Source: Microbotryum silenes-acaulis
Lineage: Eukaryota > Basidiomycota > Microbotryomycetes > Microbotryales > Microbotryaceae
DNA length: 64,000 nucleotides
NCBI GenBank assembly: GCA_003665825.1
Contig: QPFY01000017.1
Coordinates: forward strand, 434,001 to 498,000
Reading direction: 5' to 3'
Shown: piece after piece, positions 1-10,027 of the stretch
Layout: each line of letters begins with the position of its first letter
How positions within the stretch are numbered: the first letter of the stretch is position 1
Translations under genes and position numbers: made by a program
Notes under the pieces: model-generated
Databases searched by the model: none
Seen by the model: only the letters and a program-made list of their open reading frames with translations
Told to the model about the DNA's origin: nothing

Positions 1-184
1 AACTCACCATGTCTTGAAGAATTGGCAGTCCTCAAATCTCATTAAAAGCTCTAGATCATTATGGCGCTTTAAACCCAAACCCATTTTCCGGTGTATGTCT
101 AGACTTCTGAGCTCTGACTCGCTAGCCTTACCCCATGCCAATTGACTCGGGGCCACCGGCAGCTAGGCAGCTCGCTCACCCGCT

Positions 185-1739
185 TCAGTGGAACGGCACC
201 TTCACGCCGACACCGAGTTGCTCCGCCATCTCGACCATCAAAGCCGTGATTCCCACATCCATCCCACCGACCCCAACGCACTTGAACAACGACTTCCCAT
301 CTTGCCCACTCTTCAACCTGGCGATTAGGTCGCACGCGTCGGCCGTCAAAGGGTTGCCGAGGACATCGACGACCTGGCCGAGCTCGATGCAGTTCTCAGG
401 TACTATCCCGGCCGAGATCAGTTCGCCGGCTTCGGAAAGACAAGCGGGACGAGAGTCGACAAGGATGTAGGGGATGGGTGTCGGTGTTGTAGATGGTGAG
501 ATAAGCGAAGCGGGGAACTCGTGCATCGAGGGCATGTATGATCCGACTGCGCCGTCAGAGGAAGAACAGGGGAAGAAGCCAAGCGCAGGGGGGTCAGCCA
601 CGCGAGACATCAAAGGAAACGGATATTACTGCCTGCAAATAAGAACAAAAGACGCAACTGGCATTGATGTGAACATTCGCTTTGAGATCCTTCGCCGCAA
701 AGATCGGCGCTTTCGAGGGCACGCAGCTGAGCGAAGATATCTCATCAGCAGGAGTTGGGGGATCAGAGCTGGCCACGACTAACAACATCGCTCACCAGCA
801 AATGATATCGGCTTGCTGTACACATTCGCTCGTCTTGTCGGTTCCGAGCACTTGGCTCTTGACGGTGGAGAATTGCCGACTGAGTTTTTCTACCAGCTCG
901 GATGACCTTGATGAGGGGGATCGAACGATGAAGCTGGCATGATTGATGGAGGGGAAGAGCTCGAGGATCAATCGAGCATGATAGTACGCCTGCGTCCCCG
1001 ACCCGAAGACAACCAGCTGCTGGGATGTTGGCGCTGCCAAGATCAATGTCGCGAGAGCGGAAGCAGCACTGTGAACGCGCATCGATCAGCGCCTCGAACT
1101 TTGGAAAGTTGCGCTGCTTTCACTGACGCTGTTCGAAGTCCTGTCAGGGTGCTCGAATTGACCATAGCTTTGACTTGACCGGTTGACTCGTCCAGCAAGA
1201 GCGTCGTCCCAGGAAGGCCGACCTGGGCGTGGGGGGATTGGCTGTCGGGCACCGAAACGATCTTGACCGCGGTCATGGAGATGTTTTGCGATGTCGTCAA
1301 TCGTGAAGGCATGTATCTGTAAGGAAACGGGGGTTGATTCTCAGAGCTCAGTATTCTACCCTGGTACTGGACCGGCGCCTGTCAAATTGCGAACAGGGTT
1401 TTGTGAAACTCCGACTGGGTAGCAATGCGGAGTGGATTCTGCACCGGAGGTACGCCTTTGACGGGGGTCTCGGCCGCTTTAGTGATGGCGTGCATCGTTC
1501 TCCCGATCAGGTTGGCCTAAAAGAGAGTGCTGCTTCGTCGTCAGTTCAATGGATCACGATTCAATCGTCGGTGCCAGGCACTGGCCAGCATCGCTCGACC
1601 GCCGCGTGGAGCCACAGCTGCCGCGAGTCTGGCCATTTGTAGACTCAAGATAGGGGCATGTGCGACTAACCAATGCTGATGCCGTGAGTGACTCCACAAG
1701 ATCCGCGACATGTTGTGCGGAGAGCACCAGAACGGACAT
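185..1739 (-). CDS. Ornithine cyclodeaminase / mu-crystallin family protein
   Basis: Predicted cytosolic NAD(P)-dependent enzyme of the ornithine cyclodeaminase/mu-crystallin (ketimine reductase) superfamily. Exons on the minus strand: 1739-1671, 1516-1395, 1316-1128, 1068-796, 726-659, 546-185, giving 360 residues with every junction in frame. Seen: an N-terminal segment beginning MSVLVLSAQHVADLV, a substrate-side stretch LRIATQSEFHKTLYMPSR, then a Rossmann core with VVFGSGTQAYYHARLI, followed by ADIIC, VHINAIGSYMP and a C-terminal LFKCVGVGGMDVGITAL typical of the family. The start ATG at 1739 lies directly before the conserved first strand. The first intron (1517-1670) is longer than the others. 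It diverges from MOB2 across about 300 bases. The exact substrate (ornithine, a cyclic ketimine, or another amino acid) cannot be read from sequence. Confidence 0.88.
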
Positions 1740-2038
1740 GGTCGATGCGATGGTGTGGTAGTGAGTCAAATCGAAAGCGCGCTGCCGAGATCGTCATCAA
1801 GCCGGATCAAGGTTCGGCGCGCAAAGGGCAGGCAAGGGCGCGCATGTGTCACCACTGCCCACGCGTCGCGTCGTGTTAGCGCCGGGCGACGGCCCAAGCT
1901 CAAGCTCACGACCAGCCGCCCCTTTATATGTGGCCTTCCCCCCCCCCCCACTGGATCCCCCTAGCTTCTTTTCATCTACGTCACAGCATCCACCGTCTTG
2001 ATTTCCGAGAAGAAGCCCAGCTCAGTCATCTCACAGCC
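1740..2038. promoter_or_regulatory. Bidirectional promoter between the cyclodeaminase and MOB2 genes
   Basis: A 299-base divergent spacer that must hold both promoters. It contains a C homopolymer at about 1939-1949 and a pyrimidine-rich stretch just before the MOB2 start. I see no clear TATA box. Confidence 0.5.
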
Positions 2039-3489
2039 ATGTACGTTCCCGGACTGAACTCAGCCCCGCAGCTGATCTCCCCGGACCAACCTCGCCTTAC
2101 GCGACCTCCGCCGTCACGCGCTCGATCCTGCTCCGCCGCACGACCACTAACCTAACTCATCTTTTCTCTCGCTGCTCGCAGGTCCGGATTTCTCTCTTCG
2201 ATGGGAATCGGTGCGAACCGATCCAACTCCAAGTCCCCCTCGGTCCGACCTCAAGCGTTGCCAACAGGCAACTCGAGCAACGCGCCGTTCACCAACTCTG
2301 CCAACCCCGCCGGAGGACTTACACGGGGGCAACAGCAGAATGACCGACTGTACCTCTGCTTGCCCTTCGTCAAGGCCGCTCTCGTCAAAGGCAACTTCAA
2401 GACGATCGTCGCTCTGCCGAAATGTGAGCCGGCACCACCCACCACCCCGCCTTACCCGTCGCGGCGCTGGGCAGCGAGGGCTGCCACGTACACTGGATCG
2501 TTTGGGAGTCGGTCCACTAATTCGGAGTAATTGCCTCTCTTTGATGTCAGACGTCGATGTCAATGAATGGGTTGCTGTCAACCGTGAGTGTGATAATGCC
2601 TCATCGTACACCTGTACCAGAGCTTGGTGCAGCGATGTTCAAAGCTTCTGCGCGCTGCCTTCACACAAATTCAATCAAAATTACTGACCCCTCCTCGAGC
2701 ACATTTAATCGATGCGGCAGTTGTCGACCTGTTCAACAACCTCAACTTGTTCTACTCGGTCGTGACCGAATTCTGCACGATCGAGAACAACCCGACCATG
2801 TCGGCAGGCCCAGGGTCAGTGGTGAAGCTTTCTGCATAGGCGGGGCGAGAGCCAAGCTGATCTTGCTATGCTCTTGAATCGTGAGGATAACAGGATGGAC
2901 TACACGTGGATCGATGCGAACCGAAAGCGCGTCAAGCTGCCCGCGCCTCAGTACATCGACTACGTGCTCACATGGGTCGAAGGTTTGATCAAGGACGAAT
3001 CAGTATTCCCTACCAAAGCAGGTCAGTGCTATTTAGCTCAGCTCACGCGAATACCCATAGAGCTTGTGTTGACTCTGTCTCGCGATCACTTGGAATATTC
3101 GTTCGATCGCTTCAGGACGCGAATTCTCGCCCAACTTCCCCTCGGTCGCCCGACACATCTACACCCAACTGCTTCGCATCTTTGCCCACCTCTACCACGC
3201 CCACTATCCAATCTTCCTTCACTTGTCCTCAGAGGGACACCTCAACTCTTTGTTCGCCCACTTCTTGACGTTCGGCAGGGAGTTCGATCTCTTAGAGGAG
3301 AAGGAGACTAGGGCACCCAAAGAGGGCTGGCCCTTTGTGATTGGGGATCTGATGGATGTGAGTCGACCCCTTCCGTCTCAGACCTTGGCGACAGTAGGCG
3401 CAGTGAGCTGATCCCAAATCATGTCTCGGCTTTGCCTCACCGAAACCGAACATCAGGCCTGGAAAGGACTCGGTATCCTCGAACCCTGA
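2039..3489 (+). CDS. MOB2: Mob2-type coactivator of an NDR/LATS kinase
   Basis: Mob-family adaptor that binds and activates an NDR-type kinase (Cbk1/Orb6 class, RAM/MOR morphogenesis network). Exons: 2039-2040, 2182-2423, 2551-2583, 2721-2814, 2894-3021, 3116-3357, 3457-3489, giving 257 residues. Seen: LCLPFVKAALVKGNFKTIV, then VNEWVAVNLVDLFNNLNLFY, FCT...PTMSAGP, LPAPQYIDYVLTWVE, a GREFSPNFPSVARHIY segment and GHLNSLFAHF...REFDLLEEKE. The GREF...GHLN and LLEEKE pattern matches Mob2 rather than Mob1. The initiator codon is split: AT lies in a two-base coding exon before intron 2041-2181. An internal ATG at 2200 (residue 8) is an alternative start. The second zinc cysteine expected after FCT is Asn here. 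The last exon (AWKGLGILEP) is the least certain. Confidence 0.92.
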
Positions 3490-5002
3490 CTGTCGAAAAA
3501 TTCGACCTGCATCCGTTCTACCATCTTCGCATTATACTACCTTATTCGTGTACTATTACCTCGCAAACACTATCGTTCTTTTTCTCTTGGGACCCTGTGC
3601 GGCGCGTGAGCCCTCGCCTTGCTCGGCCGCCATCCCCTGCGGTGCTGTGAAGATCGATCTGGATTGATAAGGTGATTGCCTCGCTTAATTTCGTATGTCC
3701 GAGATATTTTCTGATTGCCTATCCGCCTGGAAACGATCGAGGCTTGTGAGCGGGCCCAGAACGAACTCCGTGAACTGGAACTAAATGATTGCAGTGCAGC
3801 CGCCGTGGAAGGTCTTGCCTTACACATTCGCAACTAGACCAAGCGGCCCATGCTCAAGTTCGGAGGACGTGGTGGCTATAAAGTCGCCATGGGGAAAATT
3901 TGGGATTGGGTGTGAGATACCTACTTAAGTACATTATTTTGACACAGGTTGTAATGCAAAGACCTGTCGTGTGTCTTAGCAGGGAAGCTACGAAATCGGA
4001 TCTCGGCACTGCCCCTGTGCCAGCGACATTTCTTCCTCTGGACAGTCCCGCTCGGCGTCAGCCAGGTGAGCGGGGCTCAAGGAAGTGGTACGAAGAGTGA
4101 GGCTTGGGCAAAGTTTTCACTTGCTCCGGTACCTCCTCTGGGAAAGAGCACGTACGTCATTTCGACGATACCGGCGAGGGTCCGTCGATCGGACCACGTG
4201 CACGTGCACGTTGCAAAGAGGGATTCGCTCTTCCTACGCCACAGAGCAAGGTGCCTAATTTTGCAGACTTTTTATTATAGGGCGTTGCTTCGGGTGTTTT
4301 CAGAATGGAGGACGGCCCCGGGGCTCGGTTGTGGATCATGGCTTCCCGCCGAGGCTGACAACCTGTTAATGGGCTTGGACCGCCATAACCGACGAGGTTG
4401 GCCGGACTGGTAACCGCAAGCAACCGCTGTGGCCATGGTCGCGATTGCGCAAACGCGACCCGGCGGCTATAGTACGCCCGCCCGGCCTGACGCCAGGCGG
4501 TGGGCCGCGACTGGTCTCCCCCCCTGACATAACCACGACGGTCCCCGTTGCCCGATTTGGAGTAGACTGCGAAAGTGGTCGGAACCCTTTGCCTTCTGTT
4601 GGATTCGGTGTAGCTACAACAGGTGACCCACGACAGCTTCTTGTTCCTGCCTCTTCACCTCCCTTACCCCTTCCTTCCTTCACCCGTTCCACTGACAGTA
4701 GTATTCGAAGATGGTGAGTCTGCTCGATCAAATCGCTGCCGCACCTCCCCTTTATGGCGTTTTGCGGACGCGGACGCTTCGCAGGCTCAGGCGTTCTCGA
4801 GATGCTGTAGCTCCTAAGCGGCAACGCTTGGCGTTCCGAGTCCCGGCGTGCCGCTCTTCAATGCTTTGCTCTACTCCAGATCGAAGTTGACTGTTCGTTC
4901 TCCTTCTCACCCCCTTGTCATGCCTTTGCTGCGTGCGCGTACACTTTGCCGGAACTGTCCGCGCGGTCGCACTCCGCCGTCCGTCCTGGTCCTAATTCGA
5001 CG
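3490..5002. other. Intergenic region between MOB2 and the ZIP transporter
   Basis: About 1.5 kb without a supportable gene. It holds the MOB2 3' end, a double E-box palindrome at 4196-4211, a pyrimidine-rich stretch near 4640-4700 and, at 4711, an ATG directly followed by a GTGAGT donor that may mark a 5' exon of the ZIP gene. Short open frames on both strands here show no family resemblance. Confidence 0.6.
4196..4211. promoter_or_regulatory. 16-base palindrome with two adjacent CACGTG E-boxes
   Basis: Positions 4196-4211 form a perfect palindrome made of alternating ACGTGC units; CACGTG occurs at 4195-4200 and again at 4201-4206. CACGTG is the general core for bHLH factors. It lies about 500 bases upstream of the possible 5' exon of the ZIP gene. 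A regulatory role is inference only. Confidence 0.35.
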
Positions 5003-6534
5003 ATGTCCACTCAACAGTCGGCAGACAACTCCACCCTCACCGCCGACGCTACCGAGTCTTGCGCTGGACCTAACGCCTTCAACGGCAAGCTTGACCTCCG
5101 TATCGCTTCCGTCTTTGTCATCCTTGTAAGTCGTTAACTCCTCTTGACCCTGGGCTCAGTGATTCGGGTCGAGCGCAAGTTTAGGCACAGATCCAGGCAA
5201 GGCCGCCCCACCGTGCTGAATGATACTGACAGGTCCAATCTTCCCACCCTAGGTCACCTCCCTTTTTGGTACCTTGCTTCCGATCGTGTCCCGGAGGCTC
5301 AAATCTGTTCCCGATGTTGCGTACCGGATCGTCAAATACTTCGGTTCGGGTGTCATTATCGCGACCGCCTTTGTGAGTTGGCGTCAGATTCTTCTCCGGT
5401 GGTCCCTCGTAACCTCCTAGGCGTTTCTTGTTGACACAAGCACATTACCAGATTCATCTCTTGGCTCCGGCATGGGACGCCTTGACGAGTCCGTGCTTGC
5501 AATACGGCGTTTGGGTCGAGTACGACTGGGCACCGGCAATCGCCATGATCAGCATGTTCTGGTGAGCATCGCAACTGGCTGGCTTAATCTAGACGTATCA
5601 GACTCAAGTTGCCGACCTTTTTCTTTTCTCAGCCTGTTCCTCGTCGAATTGGTCGCTCACCGAGCCGGTGCTTCCTATCTCGCCAAGCGCGGTCTCCGCG
5701 CTGTCGATGCCCACTCTCAAGGCAACAACCAGCCTAGCCACTCGACCCACGGTGCCCACATCGATGACCGCGTCGCCGTTGCCTCGTCACCCTTGGAGGA
5801 TCTCGAAGGCGATACACGCAAGGAAGGCCTGCTGTCCGATGACGAGAGCGAGGAGACAGCTATTCTCACGGACGAGGCCGTAATGGCCCGCATCATCGGT
5901 GTCGCCATCCTCGAATTCGGTGTCATCTTTCACTCTCTGATGATTGGTTTGACTTTGGCTGGTGAGTTCGAGTCGGCGAGTTGGAGTTGTAATGGACCAG
6001 ATTCATGCGAACTACACTAAAACCGCCTGCTTCTCGCCTATCTCAGTTGACCCCGACTTCTCGACCCTCTTCGTCGTGCTCATCTTCCACCAAATGTTCG
6101 AGGGTCTCGGTCTCGGTTCGCGATTGTCTGCCCTCCCTCTTCCCCGTGCCTACCGCTGGGTTCCGTACATTGCCGGATCCGTCTACGCTTGCGTGACCCC
6201 TCTCGGTATCGCTATCGGTCTCGGTGTTCGTACGACCTACAACCCCAACACGGCCACGGCCTCGATTGTCTCCGGTGTCCTCGACGCTACTTCCGCCGGT
6301 ATCCTTCTGTACACTGGTCTCGTTGAGCTTCTGGCGCACGATTTTATCTTCAACAAGGAGATGGCTAGGGACGCGAGCAACGTCAAGGTCGCTGGGTCTG
6401 TGTGAGTACCTCGTGGACACTCTTCGGTTCCCTTCTGCGGTGACCAAGAAGCTGACTTCGACTCTTTGTTACCGCTCAGGCTCTGCGTTCTCGTTGGTGC
6501 TGGTATCATGTCGCTGCTGGGACGATGGGCATAG
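5003..6534 (+). CDS. ZIP-family zinc/iron transporter (Zrt-like)
   Basis: Membrane metal-ion transporter of the ZIP family, likely importing Zn2+ (or Fe2+) across the plasma membrane. Exons: 5003-5125, 5253-5372, 5452-5561, 5633-5961, 6047-6401, 6480-6534, giving 363 residues. Seen: a first membrane helix IASVFVILVTSLFGTLLPI, VKYFGSGVIIATAFIHLLAP, a His/Ser/acidic cytosolic loop between helices 3 and 4, then the ZIP signatures EFGVIFHSLMIGLTLA in helix 4 and FHQMFEGLGLGSRL in helix 5, and further helices to a short C-terminus ending LGRWA. The start at 5003 is conservative: an upstream ATG at 4711 followed by GTGAGT could splice to 4880 and extend the open frame by 42 codons. Length and loop position are normal for fungal Zrt1/Zrt2-type proteins. 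Confidence 0.92.
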
Positions 6535-7127
6535 ACTGCGAGAGCGCCTTAACATCGCTTCAAAGGGAAAAAAGGGAACAGGATCAAAAAATCCAGATGG
6601 TCTCTTTGCCTGACGCTTGAACCTAATTAATTTATGCTCCCTAGTACCGCATGTCGCCCTATAGACTTTCTTCCTCTTTCTCTATAGTTTTCGCATAGAT
6701 GATGTAGTGCATCAATTCTTAGTTGTTCCCTCGAGCATCATTTGCTCGAACTCACAGCAGCCGCGCATTCGGAGCTTCGGAGAGAGACGCCTCCGTCAGT
6801 CGGTGACCCACCCGTTCCCCGACGTCCAACGGGTCACCGACGTCCCCTCCCGCTCCTGCCTGTTGCTGGACAGTGGAGGCCTGACGGGAGCTCGTTCCAG
6901 GGCACCTCGCAAAGTAACGAATCAAAATCTGGCTCAAGACCAACACGCATCGTCTACCCACACCACTGACTAGGACGTATGGGATGGGCGTGCCCCTGTT
7001 GCTGTCCAAGACGACGGCCGGCGCAGCGCACTCGCTGTTGCGGCCACCACATGCACTCGGCACTCACAGTCGTCAGATCCTAGTTCGTGCGGATGGATCT
7101 GCATTTTCCACCGGATCATCTTCGTCG
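6535..7127. other. Intergenic region between the ZIP gene and OMA1
   Basis: Contains the ZIP 3' region (AT-richer at 6620-6720) and the likely OMA1 promoter. An open frame from ATG 6984 runs in frame into the proposed OMA1 first exon at 7128, so the true first exon may begin at 6984. Nothing else is supportable. Confidence 0.45.
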
Positions 7128-9818
7128 ATGAAAGCGGTAAGGGTAGTTCTCCCCGCGTATTCTCCTCGCGCTGCTCGTCGCCGTCCACATGCTCATCTCC
7201 GAGCGGATTTGCACGTCCTCAGTTCGCATCACGCGTCACCTTCTCGACTAGTACAGCGCCATGGCCATCTCTGGGATCTTCCTTATCGAATGCTGGCAAT
7301 GCAGCACTTTCACGCCGGTCCTTCTTCTCTCGATACGCGTGGGGAACGGTGGCAGCAACATCTTCGAGTCGAAGCGCCTCGACCCTCAGACATGCTCCTC
7401 GCTTCTTTGAACGAGTGACACCCCACCCCACCAAGTGTAGATGGTCCAACTCTTGTACACTCCATTACGAACCCAATTCGCGCCCCAAGGACGACCGATG
7501 GAGATGCCGTTTCCGATTCCGAACGCGTGGTGCCCACGCAAGCTCGGACCGACGTCCCATTTCACTTGACTTCGATACGCGGCACAAGACCGAACGGTGG
7601 TTCAAGTACATGCATCGCATGGATCGACTCCGTCATCGTCGACGCAAGCCCCATCATCTCTCGCATGCGCCCAAGACGAGCATCGTCAATCGGCACAAGC
7701 CTTGGAAGCATTTCTCGACCGGTCTCATCTCTTTCTCGACCACGACTGGCCCGCAACGAGGGCCGAGGCCGACGAGGAAGATCAACCTCAAGTTCGTGGC
7801 TCGAGTTCATCTTGATCAACCGAGGCCCCTCACGACACCTTTGTTGGCCGTAGAAAAGACCCCGCTTCCTCCTACCGCCCTTTACATTGCCCGTCCTACT
7901 GGGATTTCACCCGGCTCGTTTTTTCACTCGTTTCGAGGATCTCTTCCCCAAGCAACCTCGATCTTGCCGCCCACTGCGTCTCTTGTGAGGATGTTCACTA
8001 CTTCAAGGCGAGCTCACGAGCTACCCGTGGATCCATTGCAAGCGCGCGAAGCCGGCTTCCCGCTCTTGCTCCCACTCGCTACACTGCTCAAGTCATCCGC
8101 CGCGCTTCACACCCTCAACATCGTTTCCCGCGTCGCACTCACGATCTTGCCCTTTTCCGTACGAGCCAAATACTTTGGTTCGCGCAATGCTGCGGTCGCG
8201 GGAGCCAATGTCGCGGCTGCAACCTCAAGCTGGGCCTCGCGAATCATGTCTTCGTCAGGTGCGACGGGTTCGTTCGGGACACGCTACCTCGCTCCCTTAC
8301 TCGCTGCGATTCCTATCGTGTTGCTCGGTGGAATTGTACTTGCTTCGTTAGAGCAAACGCCCATCACTGGTCGCTGGCGAATGGTAATGCTTTCACCTGC
8401 CGAAGAAGCCGAGTTGATTTCGTCTGTACTGGGCACGAGCGAAGATTCGAACGTCCAGAAACGGGACTGGGTCGGTATCCTTCGTTCGGTGCTCGAGCTT
8501 GAGGATGAAGGCGTCTCTCCGACGACGGGAAGAAGGATCCTGTTGGGTGGTGAGGTCCTGGATGAGCGTGACTGGAGGGTGCGATGGGCGGACGCCGTCC
8601 TGCGTGCGCTCGAACATGGCGTACCTTCGCTAGGGATCGGATCGCTCGAGCTGGACTCGGCTGCGTCGGAGGATCCAACCCTCTTACAAGCTCCTCCGAC
8701 TCGATATCCTCTTCGACCTCGCTCGTCGCCAGAGTCGGCTTCAGATATGGGATGGCTCGGTCACCTTTTCCTGGGGAAGCATGCGAATCAGTCACAGGAG
8801 GACGCGCCGGATGCCTCCCTCGACGTGGGGTACGATTTGATCGTCATTGACCGCGCGGAGGCGAATGCGTTCTCGTTCGGTTTTGCACCCGAGATCGCTT
8901 CAGGTTCTGCCTCGAGTGATCGAAGAGGCGTAATCGTCGTATATGCAGGCTTCATCGATCAGATCCTAGGCTCGAACGCACCGAGCCAACAACAACAACC
9001 GCCTGCTCCTGCTCCACGTTCGTCACTCTCGAGTTACTTTACCTCCAAGTCCCCCGAGCCAACGTTGCCGAACCTGGTTCCCACGACACTCCCTACGCGA
9101 GAGCAGACGCAGGCGATGGCCGTGTTGCTGTCGCATGAGTTGTCGCACCTCTTGTTGAGCCATAGTATCGAGTTGCAAGCCTCGACGTCGTTGTTGCTCA
9201 AGCACGTTTCCAAACTTGCTGTCGATGGTGAGTTCCCTGCGCTATTCGCATTTGAAATTTTCTCGTGTACTGAATCTATGATGTCTCCCCTTAGTGATCC
9301 GAACGATCACCTTCCCCCTCGTCGCGATGCTCGGCCCCTTCCTCTCAGACGCGATCCATTCCTCCACCAAAGTCGGCGTCTCGACGAGTTGGAACTACGT
9401 CGGATCGGCGATGCTGGCCTGTCAATCGAGGGCGCTGGAGACCGAAGCTGATCTGGTTGCTTTAAGGTTGTTGGCTTGTTCGGGGATCGATCCGAGGTTC
9501 GCGTTAAGGTTTTGGGAAGGGAGGGTCGAGAGGGATCGGCAAGGGGAGGCTGAAGGGAAGGGGATGAGGATGAAAGGGGGTCAGAAGGTCCAGATGCATT
9601 CTCCTGCTTCTGGAACTGCGACGTCGGAGGGGAAGAGGAAGGAGGAAGAAAATCAAAATGCTTCGAAAACCAAGACCACGGCGGCGTGTTGGATCATGGA
9701 CTCGCACCCCGTTGAAGAGGAGAGGGTCGAGAGGATCCGCAAGGAGTTGGCGAGGTGGGAGAGGTATAGAGATGAGCAGGCGTTTATGAATGGGAGGAGG
9801 GAGCAGAAGAAGGTGTAG
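7128..9818 (+). CDS. OMA1: OMA1-type mitochondrial inner-membrane metallopeptidase (M48)
   Basis: Zinc metallopeptidase of the Oma1/M48 family, which acts in mitochondrial inner-membrane quality control. The catalytic part is clear: a hydrophobic helix YLAPLLAAIPIVLLGGIV, then LLSHELSHLLLSHS with the HExxH zinc site (His codon at 9134) and, after intron 9228-9294, the downstream ligand region ALETEADLVALRLLA. The 3' exon is 9295-9818. The 5' end is uncertain. An exon 7128-7136 joined to 7223 gives one open frame to 9227 and a basic, Ser/Thr-rich N-terminus (845 residues in all). Starting at ATG 7991 (FTTSRRAHEL, also presequence-like) would give 586 residues, closer to the family's usual size. 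The 7223-7990 stretch may hold further introns or another gene's exons. Confidence 0.82.
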
Positions 9819-10027
9819 AATTTATTTTTTTGAATCGAACGAGCTGTGTTTCTGTTGTAGTGACTTCATTTCTTTAGTTGTTGTGCGGGCAACCCTCATC
9901 TCGAGGCGCCTTTCCAGTTTTTGTTTTCGTGTTCTTTCGTGATTTTCTCTCGCCCCTCCATTCGCAGTGATCTACTTTTACAGCCTATCTCTATGTTGTA
10001 CTTTCTACGCCATACAGCATACATCTA

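Noticed and set aside
2039..3489. Assignment as MOB1
   Set aside because: GREF...GHLNSLFAHF and LLEEKE fit Mob2; Mob1 has a different segment after FPxK and no GHLN.
4366..4824. 152-codon minus-strand frame in the MOB2-ZIP spacer
   Set aside because: Low-complexity Pro/Arg/Gly text, no start context or family resemblance, and it overlaps the likely ZIP leader.
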